Assembly (NCBI GenBank): GCA_903862655.1
Contig: CAIOZA010000019.1
Span: 70,960-134,959, forward strand
From: an uncultured Ignavibacteria bacterium
Lineage (GTDB): Bacteria; Bacteroidota; Ignavibacteria; Kapaibacteriales; UBA2268
Direction: 5' to 3'
DNA: 64,000 nucleotides
A model generated the notes under the pieces. The model was not told where the DNA came from. It ran no database searches and saw only the letters and a list, made by a program, of their open reading frames with translations. This document shows, one piece after another, positions 26,864 to 38,312 of the stretch (positions are counted from its first letter, which is position 1; each line of letters begins with the position of its first letter). Position numbers and translations under genes: made by a program.

Positions 26864-28414
26864 ATGAATAAGTTTAAGTTCGAAGAATTGAATCTCTCTC
26901 CAGCAATGATCAAGGCAATATCCGAAATGGGTTTTGAGGAAGCCACACCGATTCAAACTGAGTCGATACCCAGTATTATGGCAGGGAAAGACATTATCGG
27001 CCACGCCCAAACAGGAACAGGTAAGACAGCAGCTTTTGCTATTCCAACAATTGAAATGATCGACACAAACCTGAATTTTATACAAGCAATCGTCCTCTGC
27101 CCGACGAGAGAATTAGTTGTGCAGGTTACTGAGGAATTCAGAAAGTTAATGAGATACAAGGAAGGAATGTCAGTTCTTGCCATATATGGAGGACAGGAAA
27201 TTGACAGACAATTTAAAGCATTGAAGAAGAATCCCCAGATTATTGTTGGTACTCCTGGAAGAACTATAGATCATATTCACCGTGGTTCAATCAAGTTAGA
27301 TTCTATTAAATTTGTAATCCTTGATGAGGCTGACGAAATGCTGGACATGGGCTTCAGAGAAGACATCGAATTGATTTTGAGTGGTACTCCTGAATACAGA
27401 CAGACTGTTATGTTTTCAGCAACATTACCGGATATAATCTTGAAGCTAATGAAGAGATACCAAAAAAATCCAGTAAGAATTGATGTTACTCACCACAAGC
27501 TACATGCTCCGAAGATTGATCAGTTTTATTTAGAAGTAAATGCCAGTGCAAAGCCAGAAGCACTTGCCAGATTAATTGATTATCATTCAATTAAACTAGC
27601 CCTAGTCTTTTGCAATACTCGTTCTCAAGTTGATGAATTAGTTGATATTCTGAAAACCAGAGGATATTTTGCTGAAGGTTTGCATGGTGAAATGAATCAA
27701 AGACAACGTGAGAAGGTGATGGGCGGATTCAGAACCGGGTCGGTTGAAATTCTTGTGGCAACTGATGTAGCAGGCAGAGGAATAGATGTAAATGACATTG
27801 AAGCAGTATTCAATTATGATCTTCCACAGGATGATGAGGATTACATTCATAGAATCGGCAGAACAGGCAGAGCCGGCAAAAGCGGTGCAGCTTATTCGTT
27901 TGTAACCGGTAGGCAAATGTATAATCTTCAAAGAATTGAAAAAGCGAATAAGGTAAAACTCCAAAAAAGATTAGTTCCGACTATGGAAGATCTTGATGAG
28001 ACCAGAATTCAAACAATATTCGAAACAATAAAACCAATCATCGCCAAAGGATCATTAAAGAAATACAGGAATCTAACTGAAGAAATGATGTGTGAGGATT
28101 ATAACTCAATGGATATTGCGGCTGCTCTACTCAAGATTACTTTAGATGCACGAAATGATGGTTTTGACAGCTCCATGGTTATTGAGGACAGATATCATGA
28201 AAGATCCGACAGGAATGATCGTTCCAAACGCAGGGATTCCGGTGGACGAGATTCTGGAAGACGCGATTACGGCAGAGACTATGGAAGAGACTCAGGTAGA
28301 GATAGATATAGCTCAGGAAAAAAGGAAGGCAAAAAAGATTCAAAGGATAATTCATTCTTTGAAAAGAAAAAGAAGAAAAAAATTGAGAGTAAACCATATA
28401 AAAACAATCGCTAA
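26864..28414 (+). CDS. DEAD-box ATP-dependent RNA helicase
   Basis: 516 residues with all helicase motifs: Q motif (ATPIQ, Gln31), AQTGTGKT (48-55), PTREL, GTPGR, DEAD (154-157), SAT (185-187), VFCNTR, ATDVAGRGID and HRIGRTGRAG. Next is a conserved-looking linker (370-440), then a low-complexity tail rich in Arg, Asp, Gly and Ser (GRDSGRRDYGRDYGRDSGRD) and a final Lys-rich stretch. It unwinds RNA duplexes, probably in ribosome assembly or mRNA turnover, as do DeaD/CsdA and RhlE; the subtype is not certain. A strong terminator follows. Confidence 0.92.
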   Translation: MNKFKFEELNLSPAMIKAISEMGFEEATPIQTESIPSIMAGKDIIGHAQTGTGKTAAFAIPTIEMIDTNLNFIQAIVLCPTRELVVQVTEEFRKLMRYKEGMSVLAIYGGQEIDRQFKALKKNPQIIVGTPGRTIDHIHRGSIKLDSIKFVILDEADEMLDMGFREDIELILSGTPEYRQTVMFSATLPDIILKLMKRYQKNPVRIDVTHHKLHAPKIDQFYLEVNASAKPEALARLIDYHSIKLALVFCNTRSQVDELVDILKTRGYFAEGLHGEMNQRQREKVMGGFRTGSVEILVATDVAGRGIDVNDIEAVFNYDLPQDDEDYIHRIGRTGRAGKSGAAYSFVTGRQMYNLQRIEKANKVKLQKRLVPTMEDLDETRIQTIFETIKPIIAKGSLKKYRNLTEEMMCEDYNSMDIAAALLKITLDARNDGFDSSMVIEDRYHERSDRNDRSKRRDSGGRDSGRRDYGRDYGRDSGRDRYSSGKKEGKKDSKDNSFFEKKKKKKIESKPYKNNR

Positions 28415-28435
28415 GGAGCTTAATTAATTCAAAAT

Positions 28436-28468
28436 AAATGGGAACGATTAGCAATATCGTTCCCATTT
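28436..28468. terminator. Bidirectional terminator between convergent genes
   Basis: Perfect 13-bp arms (28436-28448 aaatgggaacgat; 28456-28468) with a 7-nt loop, lying between the helicase stop and the M2 peptidase stop. The flanking A and T runs are short. Confidence 0.75.
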
Positions 28469-28488
28469 TAATTTACATCAAAAGCTGA

Positions 28489-30207
28489 TTAGTTTACAAA
28501 TTGCTGAGCATAGTATTTTGCTGTTAGTTTCTCACCAGTAGCTTTTTCAATCATATCATTCCAATAATATTTACTTCCTGGTTTGAAAATATAATCAATA
28601 AGATATTTTCCGATATCTGTTTTGTTTGTGAAGCTTGCTGTTTTCACATCTCCTTTTAGAATCTTAGTCGAAAGAGTGTAATAAAGCTGTGAAGCAAGAA
28701 GTTCACCAAGAAGATAATTGTGATAATAACATGGACTAGTTGCTATATGAATTTTGGTTGCCCAATCAGGCATGTTTCTGCCGGCTGGTCTTTTAATCAT
28801 CTGGTATTTCTCAACAATATCCCACCAGAGCTTGTTTAAATCCTGATCAGGATTAGCATACATTGATTTCTCAAAGTTGTACATAACCTGAGCCCAACGG
28901 CTGAATACCAGCTGTTGTAGACGTAATGTGTTAGAACAATCCTGTGAAACTTTTGTAGCTTCTTCTTTACTCATCCCAATGTTTTCGATCATCCATTCAG
29001 GTTTACTAGCAAATCGGCCAAACATCATTGCAATTGCTTCAGTAGTAAAAATATGTGCTGGAGATTTCAAATCCCAAGGAAGATCCTGACTAAGGAATTT
29101 CTCATACAAAGCATGACCAAATTCATGCAACATTGTCTCCATCCATCTTGCCGTTGGCTTAACATTGCATAGAGCTCTGATATCTCTTGCATCTCTGTCT
29201 ATATTGATACAGTAAGCGTGTTGATTTTTTTTCTCTTTTTCGAAAAGATCACTCTTTGCTACTAAATCTTCGATTGGAAGATTCAAACTTTTATAATATT
29301 TAATTGTTGTTGCAACGATGTCTTTATCTTTGTAATAAGAATCAAGATCAACTTTATAAACTTTTGGTGCTTCCTGGAAGAATCTATTTTGATAATGCCA
29401 TGGCATCATTTCGGCTGTAGTAATCCCATAAGTCTTTGCTAAAATATTGTCCATTTTAGTTTTTTCTTTGCTAAAGGCATCACGAGTGAGATTATCCAGC
29501 TCACCAAATAATTTCTCTATTTCGATTGGATCCTGATCACTAAGTTTGAGACTCATTTCATGATAATTATTGAAGCCTAATTCTTTTGAGATTTCATTTC
29601 TAAGTTTGACAAGAGCAATAATATCAGCAGCAACGAGAGGTCCGATATTTTTGTGGGCTTCCCAGGTAGCTTGTAATTTTTTGCTATCTTTTTCTGTTTT
29701 TAATATTTCTTCTACCTCGTTATCGGAAAGTTTTTTTCCTCCAACTTCAGCCCTGAAATTGGAATACTTCTGTTCGATATTACTCTGCATTTGAGAGAGT
29801 AAATTTAGTTTTGCAGTATCAATATGCTTACTTAGAAAAGTAAGATATAAGACATAGGCATGGCGCTTCAGGAGAGGATCCTGAAGAAGATTTGACTTAT
29901 AAATTTTTTCAATCTGAGCAAAATCTGCCTTATTAGATAAAATTTCATTTAATTTCATATCGAAAGCAGCATACTTTTTCCAATTCTCGTCCGAGCTGTT
30001 AATTGAAGCTTCGAAGTATCCAAGTGACATATCTTTGTATGCTGGTTTAATTTTGGCTTCATAAGCTTTTACAAAATCAGTAAAATCTTTTTCCATTTTT
30101 TTCACTTCCTCTTGATTAATTGATTCTTTTTTTGAACAGCTAGTTGCAAAACTAAAAAAGATAACTGCAACAGATAGCATCACTAATAGCTTTAATGAGT
30201 GTTTCAT
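28489..30207 (-). CDS. M2-family (ACE-like) zinc dipeptidyl carboxypeptidase, exported
   Basis: 572 residues from the ATG at 30207, giving a signal sequence MKHSLKLLVMLSVAVIFFSF then ATSCSKKE, a possible lipoprotein cleavage site before Cys. An earlier in-frame start at 30234 adds nine residues. The zinc site is MLHEFGHALYEKFL (H361, E362, H365) with the third ligand in FTTEAIAMMFGRFA. Blocks such as NIDRDARDIRALCNVKP and YHNYLLGELLASQ match peptidyl-dipeptidase A (M2) homologues, which release dipeptides from peptide C-termini. An M3-type relative is the alternative. Monocistronic. Confidence 0.8.
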   Translation of the reverse strand: MKHSLKLLVMLSVAVIFFSFATSCSKKESINQEEVKKMEKDFTDFVKAYEAKIKPAYKDMSLGYFEASINSSDENWKKYAAFDMKLNEILSNKADFAQIEKIYKSNLLQDPLLKRHAYVLYLTFLSKHIDTAKLNLLSQMQSNIEQKYSNFRAEVGGKKLSDNEVEEILKTEKDSKKLQATWEAHKNIGPLVAADIIALVKLRNEISKELGFNNYHEMSLKLSDQDPIEIEKLFGELDNLTRDAFSKEKTKMDNILAKTYGITTAEMMPWHYQNRFFQEAPKVYKVDLDSYYKDKDIVATTIKYYKSLNLPIEDLVAKSDLFEKEKKNQHAYCINIDRDARDIRALCNVKPTARWMETMLHEFGHALYEKFLSQDLPWDLKSPAHIFTTEAIAMMFGRFASKPEWMIENIGMSKEEATKVSQDCSNTLRLQQLVFSRWAQVMYNFEKSMYANPDQDLNKLWWDIVEKYQMIKRPAGRNMPDWATKIHIATSPCYYHNYLLGELLASQLYYTLSTKILKGDVKTASFTNKTDIGKYLIDYIFKPGSKYYWNDMIEKATGEKLTAKYYAQQFVN

Positions 30208-30385
30208 TAGTCTATACCCAATCATAATGAACAAAATAAATTAGTTTACAAAAATATGAAAAAGAAATATAATTCGATGTTATTACTTTTATAATTTTAA
30301 TTGTTTTATTCAAATAGGTTGAAGAATAATTCTTAATTTTTATTAAATTGTTTTTTTATAGTTTCTAAATCTGAAAAGGTGTTCG

Positions 30386-31618
30386 ATGAAATTTTTTAAA
30401 AATAGTATTATTGTCCTATTGATGCTTTTGGTTATATCTATTTATTCCAATGGACAGTCAGAAACCAAGAACAAAGGAAAGTTTATTGAGAAGAAAAATG
30501 AATTCTGGGAAGAGATCAAAACCGGAATAGATGAATTCAACAAAAAAGATACTAAAAAGAAGATATCTTATGTTATGGATTTTGAGGATGTTAACATTCC
30601 CAAATCCGATAAAGATTTTAGCCAGCAGTGGCACAATCCTCCAATATCGCAGGGTAGCACCGGTACTTGCTGGTGCTTTTGCTCAACATCATTTTTTGAA
30701 ACAGAAGCATATAGAATAAACAAAACAAAAATCAAGTTATCTGAAATGTTTACTGTTTATTGGCAATATGTTGAAAAAGCTCGCAGATTTGTACGGGAAA
30801 GAGGAGAATCCGAATTTGGGGAAGGAGCACAGGCAAATGCAACAAAGGAAATGTATAAGCAATATGGATGTGTACCTGCAAGTGCTTATTCAGGCATGAA
30901 ACCCGGTCAGAAATTCCATGATCATTCCAAAATGTTTGGCGAAATGAGAAGCTATTTAAATAAAATTAAGGAATCTAATTTTTGGGTGGAAGAAGAAGTA
31001 CTATCCAATATTAAATCAATTTTGGATTACTATTTGCTTGTACCTCCATCCAAATTTGAGTTTGAAGGCAAAACTTATACTCCTAAGGAATTTTTAGCTA
31101 ATTATTTAAAATTGAATCCTGATGATTATGTTGATGTAATGTCATTGCTTGAACCTGGTTACTGGAAAAAAATTGTTTATGATGTTCCCGATAACTGGTG
31201 GAAAGATGGAAGCTATAACAACGTTCCACTTGATGACTATATGTCAGTTATTAAGAAAGCTATTAAAAATGGATATACAATGGATCTTGGTGGAGATGTT
31301 TCTGAGGCTGGCATTGAATCTCATCTAAATGTTGCAATGGTCCCAAGTTTTGACATTCCATCAACCTATATTGATGAGTATGCACGTCAATTTAGATTCA
31401 GCAATAACACAACAACAGATGACCATGGAATTCATTTGGTAGGCTACAAAGAAGAAGGCGGAAAAACCTGGTTCCTGATTAAAGATTCCGGTTCTGGAGC
31501 CAGAAATGGCAAAGCAGTTGGTTATTACTTCTTTCACGAAGATTACATTAAATTGAAAATTATGAGTATTTTTATTCATAAATCTGCTGTTGAAGATATT
31601 TTGAAGAAAGTTAATTAA
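30386..31618 (+). CDS. C1-family cysteine peptidase (PepC/bleomycin hydrolase-like), exported
   Basis: 410 residues with a signal peptide (1-23, ending YSNGQ). The catalytic Cys95 lies in QGSTGTCWCFCSTSFFE and the His347 in TDDHGIHLVGY. The third conserved position, usually Asn in a KNSWG block, is spelled WFLIKDSGSG, so Asp367 stands where Asn is expected. Length and order match PepC-like enzymes, although those are cytosolic aminopeptidases; this one is secreted or periplasmic. Substrates are unknown. No operon partner: 120 bp separate it from the DUF721 gene. Confidence 0.82.
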   Translation: MKFFKNSIIVLLMLLVISIYSNGQSETKNKGKFIEKKNEFWEEIKTGIDEFNKKDTKKKISYVMDFEDVNIPKSDKDFSQQWHNPPISQGSTGTCWCFCSTSFFETEAYRINKTKIKLSEMFTVYWQYVEKARRFVRERGESEFGEGAQANATKEMYKQYGCVPASAYSGMKPGQKFHDHSKMFGEMRSYLNKIKESNFWVEEEVLSNIKSILDYYLLVPPSKFEFEGKTYTPKEFLANYLKLNPDDYVDVMSLLEPGYWKKIVYDVPDNWWKDGSYNNVPLDDYMSVIKKAIKNGYTMDLGGDVSEAGIESHLNVAMVPSFDIPSTYIDEYARQFRFSNNTTTDDHGIHLVGYKEEGGKTWFLIKDSGSGARNGKAVGYYFFHEDYIKLKIMSIFIHKSAVEDILKKVN

Positions 31619-31738
31619 TTTTTATCATTGTTATCTGTTACTTTTTTACTTTTGAGAAGTGTTAATTTATATATTACTCAGGATGGGTATCAGATAACTT
31701 TATTTAATTTTTAAACCAATTAATTTTTTTTATTGAAA

Positions 31739-32038
31739 ATGCCACTTTTCAGCAACAAAGATCCAAAATCTATCAAAACAATCATGGAAATGATAACTAA
31801 GCAATCAGGATTGGATGTTAAGTTACGCGAAGCATCCATTCCTGATATTTGGGTAGAAATTGTTGGAGAGATGATAAATACCCACTCAAAAGTTATCAAT
31901 ATTACAAGCGGAAAGCTTTTTATTTCTACAGATTCATCAACATGGAAAGCTGAAATCTTCCTAAGAAGACAGGAAATTATTGATAAAATCAACAACCGAC
32001 TCGGAAAACCTCACATCAAAGAATTAATCGTAAGATAA
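31739..32038 (+). CDS. DUF721/DciA-like protein
   Basis: 99 residues from the ATG at 31739; an in-frame TTG two codons upstream is possible. The fold signature is an N-terminal helix (IKTIMEMITKQSGLDVKL), then VEIVGEMINTHSKVINITSG and KLFISTDSSTWKAEIFLRRQEIIDKIN, matching DUF721 proteins. Larger family members include DciA, the loader of the replicative helicase DnaB in most bacteria. The gene lies 78 bp upstream of gyrB, a replication context that supports the assignment; function in loading is inference. Confidence 0.75.
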   Translation: MPLFSNKDPKSIKTIMEMITKQSGLDVKLREASIPDIWVEIVGEMINTHSKVINITSGKLFISTDSSTWKAEIFLRRQEIIDKINNRLGKPHIKELIVR

Positions 32039-32104
32039 CGTATTTTTTACTAAGAAAAGTCATCAATTTTTCGTAAATTTGCTTGTTTAGTAATCAACCA
32101 TTAA

Positions 32105-34198
<2,094 letters not shown>

Positions 34199-34213
34199 TT
34201 TTTGGAAGCCAAT

Positions 34214-34591
34214 ATGAAACAAATTATAAGAACAGACAATGCCCCTCAGCCAATTGGTCCATATTCGCAGGCTGTATCAGCTGAAGGAAAATTATTATTT
34301 ATTTCTGGTCAGATTCCACTTAAGGCTGACGGTACAATGGTTGGTGAAGATATTACTTCACAAACACATCAATGTATTCTCAATATTGAAGCTATTTTGA
34401 CTGAAGCTGGTTTAACTTTTGACAATGTTGTAAAAACAACAGTACTAATGGTTAATCTTAGTGATTTTGGGACAATGAATGAGATATACAATGGGTATTT
34501 TGCCAATAGTAAGCCCGCAAGAGCCGCATTTCAAGTTGGACGGCTACCAAAAGACGTCTTGATTGAAATTGAAGCTGTAGCGGTATTCTAA
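34214..34591 (+). CDS. ridA: RidA family reactive-intermediate deaminase
   Basis: 125 residues from the ATG at 34214, which yields the standard N-terminus; a TTG at 34202 is also in frame. Signature blocks are APQPIGPYSQAV, LLFISGQIPL, the conserved Arg in KPARAAFQVGRLP and the terminal IEIEAVAVF. RidA hydrolyses 2-aminoacrylate and other enamine/imine intermediates released by PLP enzymes. It is 15 nt after gyrB and probably read through from it. A perfect hairpin starts 52 bp after its stop codon. Confidence 0.9.
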   Translation: MKQIIRTDNAPQPIGPYSQAVSAEGKLLFISGQIPLKADGTMVGEDITSQTHQCILNIEAILTEAGLTFDNVVKTTVLMVNLSDFGTMNEIYNGYFANSKPARAAFQVGRLPKDVLIEIEAVAVF

Positions 34592-34642
34592 TTCTATTAT
34601 TTGGAATTGTAGAATGGATTACAATCAACACTTTATAAAATT

Positions 34643-34677
34643 CAAAATGCTTCCATTTATTTACTGGAAGCATTTTG
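34643..34677 (+). promoter_or_regulatory. Perfect 13-bp hairpin enclosing the start codon of the DUF5683 gene
   Basis: Arms caaaatgcttcca (34643-34655) and tggaagcattttg (34665-34677) with a 9-nt loop. The ATG of the next gene (34647) is in the left arm. The sequence after the right arm (ttattattat) is T-rich but not a continuous run, so it can be a weak terminator for gyrB-ridA, a translation-blocking structure, or both. Confidence 0.6.
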
Positions 34678-35288
34678 TTATTATTATAAGTTTATCACTT
34701 ATGTTATCCAATGTAACTGCATTTTCTCAAGAAAAAAAAATTCAGGATACAGTTAAAAAGAAGAAGTCATATTATATTCCTCCAATGGATTCGTTGAAAT
34801 TTCAAAATTTGAATACGATCACTAATGACCAAAAAATACAAGATGTAAAGTATGTTATGACGAAATCCCCTACAGGTGCCTTGTGGCGTTCTTTTGTTCT
34901 TCCAGGATGGGGTCAGATTTATGTGGAATCTTACTGGAAAGCACCTATTTTCTTCTTAGGAGCTGGGACACTTGCTTATTTCTCATTTTGGAATAGCTCA
35001 AAATATCAGACCGATCAACTCTTATATGACAAAACCAAACAAAATGACCCGACAAATAAAACAAAATTGGATTCATTAGATCGGTATAAAGAATATTACA
35101 GGAATAATCGAGATCAATGTATCTTTTATATTGGTTTAACGTATATATTATCAGCTGTTGATGCTTATGTCGGTGCTCATTTGTATGATTTTGATGTCAG
35201 CGAAAAGTTATCAATGAGGATTGAACCATACTATAATATCAATCGATATAATGCTTATGGTCTTACTTTTAACTTAAAAATCAAATAA
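34647..35288 (+). CDS. DUF5683 family membrane-associated protein
   Basis: 213 residues from the ATG at 34647, chosen because it places a signal or anchor sequence at the N-terminus (FVIIISLSLMLSNVTAFSQ); an earlier in-frame ATG at 34614 adds eleven residues. After a basic linker comes the DUF5683 core: WRSFVLPGWGQIYVESYWKA, a hydrophobic helix (IFFLGAGTLAYFSF), a charged loop, and CIFYIGLTYILSAVDAYVGAHL. The family is common in Bacteroidota and its function is unknown. The C-terminus (YYNINRYNAYGLTFNLKIK) is strand-like. The start codon is inside a stable hairpin. Confidence 0.75.
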   Translation: MLPFIYWKHFVIIISLSLMLSNVTAFSQEKKIQDTVKKKKSYYIPPMDSLKFQNLNTITNDQKIQDVKYVMTKSPTGALWRSFVLPGWGQIYVESYWKAPIFFLGAGTLAYFSFWNSSKYQTDQLLYDKTKQNDPTNKTKLDSLDRYKEYYRNNRDQCIFYIGLTYILSAVDAYVGAHLYDFDVSEKLSMRIEPYYNINRYNAYGLTFNLKIK

Positions 35289-35316
35289 CCAAAATATTAA
35301 TATAAATGGAATAATC

Positions 35317-37563
35317 ATGAAAAATTTAGTATTGTTTTTATCTTTATCATTTTTATTTTCAGTTACATGTTTTTCTCAAAATGAGAACAACCCTTATCTG
35401 AGCAAAATGATTAAGGAAATGTCACCCGAAAAGGCAATATTTTTGCCAATATTCTTGTCAAAATATACACCTGAAGAATTGGCTAAGCTGGATCATTCAA
35501 AAATTGAATCATTGCTTGGGGAAGATTTTAACCAGTTCATTGCTGATTCTGGAGTAAAATACCGTCAATTACTCGACGATCCAAAGAACAACATCAAACA
35601 GGTAATGACTCCAGAAATCCTCGTTTCACTAAAGCGAATTGGAACTCCAAAAACATCACCTGACGGAAAGAAGATACTCTTCACAATTACGAATCCAAAT
35701 ATTTCTGAAAATAAATCCAATACAGATATTTTCATTATGGAAATTAATGGTTCGAATTTGATTAATCTGACATCCAACTCGCCAAAATCAGATTTCGATC
35801 CTATTTGGTCACCTGACGGCAAAACTATTGCTTTTCTATCAGCAAGAAATGGTGAATCACAAATATTTACCATGAATATAGATGGATCAAATGTCCTAAA
35901 GATCACGGATGTTCCAACTGGGGCATCGAACCTGCTTTACTCACCAGACGGAAAGTATTTTTCCTACACTGCCGATGTTAAACTCGATAAATCCCCGGTA
36001 GATAAATATCCTGCATATCCCAATATAAATGTCAGAATATATGAAAGCCTACCGGTCAGACATTGGGATGAATGGACTGATGAAAGTTACAGTCATTTAT
36101 TTATTATTCCTGCTGCCGGTGGAAACCCCTTGGATATCATGCCAGCAGAAAGATTTGACACTCCATTAAAACCAAATGGTGAAGTAAATGAGATAGCATG
36201 GTCGCCGGATTCAAAGGAAATAGCATATACCTGTAAAAAGGAAATTGATTTTGTTCATTCTACAAACTCAGATATCTATATCTACAGTTTTAAGGACAGT
36301 ACAACACGAAACATAACTAAAGGTATGCCGGGATATGATAAGGATCCACTTTATTCCCCAGATGGCAATTGGATAGCTTTTCATAGCATGCAAAGAGCCG
36401 GCTTCGAAGCAGACAGAATCAGGTTGATGTTGTTTAACAGAAAGAGTGGAGAAATTACTGAGTTGTCTAAAACATTGGATCAATGGGTAGGATCGACAGT
36501 TTGGTCAAAAGACAGTAAGAGTCTTTTCTTTTCTGCTGAAGATGGTCCTGTTGTCCAGCTCTATAACATTAACCTAAGCGATGGAAAATGGAAAATCTTA
36601 ACTACTGGAAAACATAATTGCGATGGAGGACTCGATTTGACGCCTGATGGTAAGACTCTTGTGTTTGGAAGAAGAAATATGATGGTCCCATTTGAGTTAT
36701 TTTCAATGAAGACAGATGGATCTGACATGGAACAATTATCCCATCAGAATGATATTGTTTTGAGACAGTTACAACCAATAGCGTTTAAGGAAAGATGGAT
36801 AAGTAGCAAGGATGGAAAAAAAGTCCATACATGGGTGATATACCCACCGGGTTTCGATTCAACTAAAACATATCCGATGATTACTTATTGCCAGGGAGGC
36901 CCACAATCAACAATCAGCCAATCTTTCAGTTACCGTTGGAATTTATACACATTTGCTTCGAAAGGTTATATTATCGTCGCCCCTAACAGAAGAGGTATGC
37001 CTGGATTTGGTCAGGCATGGAATGACGCCATCAGCTTAGATTGGGGTGGTGGTGCAATGAATGACATTCTAGCTGCGACAGATGAATTAGCTAAGGAAAA
37101 ATATGTTAAAAAAGATGGCATTGCAGCTATAGGAGCATCTGCCGGTGGTTATGCCGTATTTTGGCTTGAAGGCAATCACAATAAAAGATTTTCAGCGTTT
37201 GTTTCTCATTGCGGTGTATTCAATGTTGAGAGTAAGTATGGTTCTACAGAAGAGCTTTGGTTCCCAAATTGGGAATTTGGCGGTCCTTACTGGGAAGCTA
37301 AAAACAAACCGAATTTTGACAAAAATTCTCCTCATAGATTTGCAGACAAATGGGATACACCAATTTTGATTTCGACAGGGGAAAAGGATTTCAGAGTGCC
37401 GTTCACTCAGAGTCTCGAAGCATTTACAGTAGCACAGGTTAAAAAAATTCCATCGAAATTGATTGTATTTCCAACCCAGAATCACTGGATACTAAAATTA
37501 CAAGAACAGATAGTTTGGTATAAGGAAGTATTTGATTTTCTTGACAAGTATTGTAAAAAGTAA
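35317..37563 (+). CDS. S9-family serine peptidase (DPP-IV/acylaminoacyl peptidase type), exported
   Basis: 748 residues with a signal peptide (1-21, ending CFSQ). Residues 110-480 form a beta-propeller with repeated SPDGK motifs (IWSPDGKTIAFLSARNG, LYSPDGKYFSYTAD, PLYSPDGNWIAFHSM). The C-terminal alpha/beta hydrolase has the triad Ser608 (GASAGGYA), Asp691 (TGEKDFRVP) and His723 (TQNHWI). Such enzymes release dipeptides or oligopeptides in the periplasm. It starts 28 nt after the DUF5683 gene and ends in a strong terminator, so DUF5683-S9 form a pair. Confidence 0.9.
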   Translation: MKNLVLFLSLSFLFSVTCFSQNENNPYLSKMIKEMSPEKAIFLPIFLSKYTPEELAKLDHSKIESLLGEDFNQFIADSGVKYRQLLDDPKNNIKQVMTPEILVSLKRIGTPKTSPDGKKILFTITNPNISENKSNTDIFIMEINGSNLINLTSNSPKSDFDPIWSPDGKTIAFLSARNGESQIFTMNIDGSNVLKITDVPTGASNLLYSPDGKYFSYTADVKLDKSPVDKYPAYPNINVRIYESLPVRHWDEWTDESYSHLFIIPAAGGNPLDIMPAERFDTPLKPNGEVNEIAWSPDSKEIAYTCKKEIDFVHSTNSDIYIYSFKDSTTRNITKGMPGYDKDPLYSPDGNWIAFHSMQRAGFEADRIRLMLFNRKSGEITELSKTLDQWVGSTVWSKDSKSLFFSAEDGPVVQLYNINLSDGKWKILTTGKHNCDGGLDLTPDGKTLVFGRRNMMVPFELFSMKTDGSDMEQLSHQNDIVLRQLQPIAFKERWISSKDGKKVHTWVIYPPGFDSTKTYPMITYCQGGPQSTISQSFSYRWNLYTFASKGYIIVAPNRRGMPGFGQAWNDAISLDWGGGAMNDILAATDELAKEKYVKKDGIAAIGASAGGYAVFWLEGNHNKRFSAFVSHCGVFNVESKYGSTEELWFPNWEFGGPYWEAKNKPNFDKNSPHRFADKWDTPILISTGEKDFRVPFTQSLEAFTVAQVKKIPSKLIVFPTQNHWILKLQEQIVWYKEVFDFLDKYCKK

Positions 37564-37570
37564 ATTTCTT

Positions 37571-37596
37571 AAAGACCGGTTATCCGGTCTTTTTTT
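37571..37596 (+). terminator. Rho-independent terminator after the S9 peptidase gene
   Basis: Arms aaagaccgg (37571-37579) and ccggtcttt (37584-37592), 4-nt loop, then a T run to 37596. Starts 7 bp after the stop codon. Confidence 0.88.
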
Positions 37597-37654
37597 AAAC
37601 TTTTTGTCAAGATTTGCGTCTTACTTGTTTTACATATTAACTATAGAATTGATT

Positions 37655-38293
37655 ATGAAAAAATTTGCACTGATTCTAATACTCGTTATATCATTTTTCT
37701 TATCTTCGCAGAACTCATATTCATTTTTGAACTTGACTATATATGGTGGTCTCTCTACACCAAACAACCAAATGGCTTATGTTTACCAGAAGGATGGAAC
37801 TTTCAAAGATTTTGTTAATAAAGGTATCAATCTTGGATGGCATTTAGGAGCGAGATTCAAACTGCCGCTTGATGAGGGTTTACTTTTTGTTGCGAGTTTG
37901 GGATGGAATAGATTTCCAGATGCTCAATTAGATGCTATAACTTCAACATCACCACAAGATCCAAAGGTACCAATAACTGCAGTACAGGATATAATACCAA
38001 TCGGAGCTGGAGTTCAGTATTATATTATCGATAAGACCATAAAAGTATATTTAATTGGAGAACTTAATTATAATTACTTTACTGCTCATGGATCATTTCT
38101 TGGAATACCTGTGCCCAATACTGATTTGAGCCAAAGTTCGAGCAGAATAGGTTTTGTAGGTGGTGCAGGAGCTGAACTAAACTTAGGTATTGTCAGCCCC
38201 ATATTAGAGTTTAAATATTCTTTAGCAAATTTAATAGGCAAGGAATCCGGAGAACTTACAAAATCTTATTTCATGCTATCTATCGGTTTTTAA
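37655..38293 (+). CDS. Outer-membrane beta-barrel protein, unknown function
   Basis: 212 residues from the ATG at 37655. This start gives a clean signal peptide (MKKFALILILVISFFLSSQN); longer in-frame reading back to 37532 runs through the terminator and the previous gene and is rejected. The body has glycine-rich strands (GINLGWHLGARFKLPL, GAGVQYYIIDKTIKVYLIGE, GFVGGAGAELNLG) and ends SYFMLSIGF, a C-terminal aromatic strand. It resembles small OMP_b-brl barrels; ligand unknown. Monocistronic after a terminator. Confidence 0.72.
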   Translation: MKKFALILILVISFFLSSQNSYSFLNLTIYGGLSTPNNQMAYVYQKDGTFKDFVNKGINLGWHLGARFKLPLDEGLLFVASLGWNRFPDAQLDAITSTSPQDPKVPITAVQDIIPIGAGVQYYIIDKTIKVYLIGELNYNYFTAHGSFLGIPVPNTDLSQSSSRIGFVGGAGAELNLGIVSPILEFKYSLANLIGKESGELTKSYFMLSIGF

Positions 38294-38312
38294 AAAATCA
38301 TTTTAGTAAAAT

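Noticed and set aside
28146-28427. Overlapping plus-strand frame at the end of the helicase gene
   Set aside because: Alternate reading of the low-complexity Arg/Asp/Gly tail.
37532-37654. N-terminal extension of the barrel gene at 37655
   Set aside because: It runs through the S9 peptidase end and its terminator; the ATG at 37655 gives a proper signal peptide.
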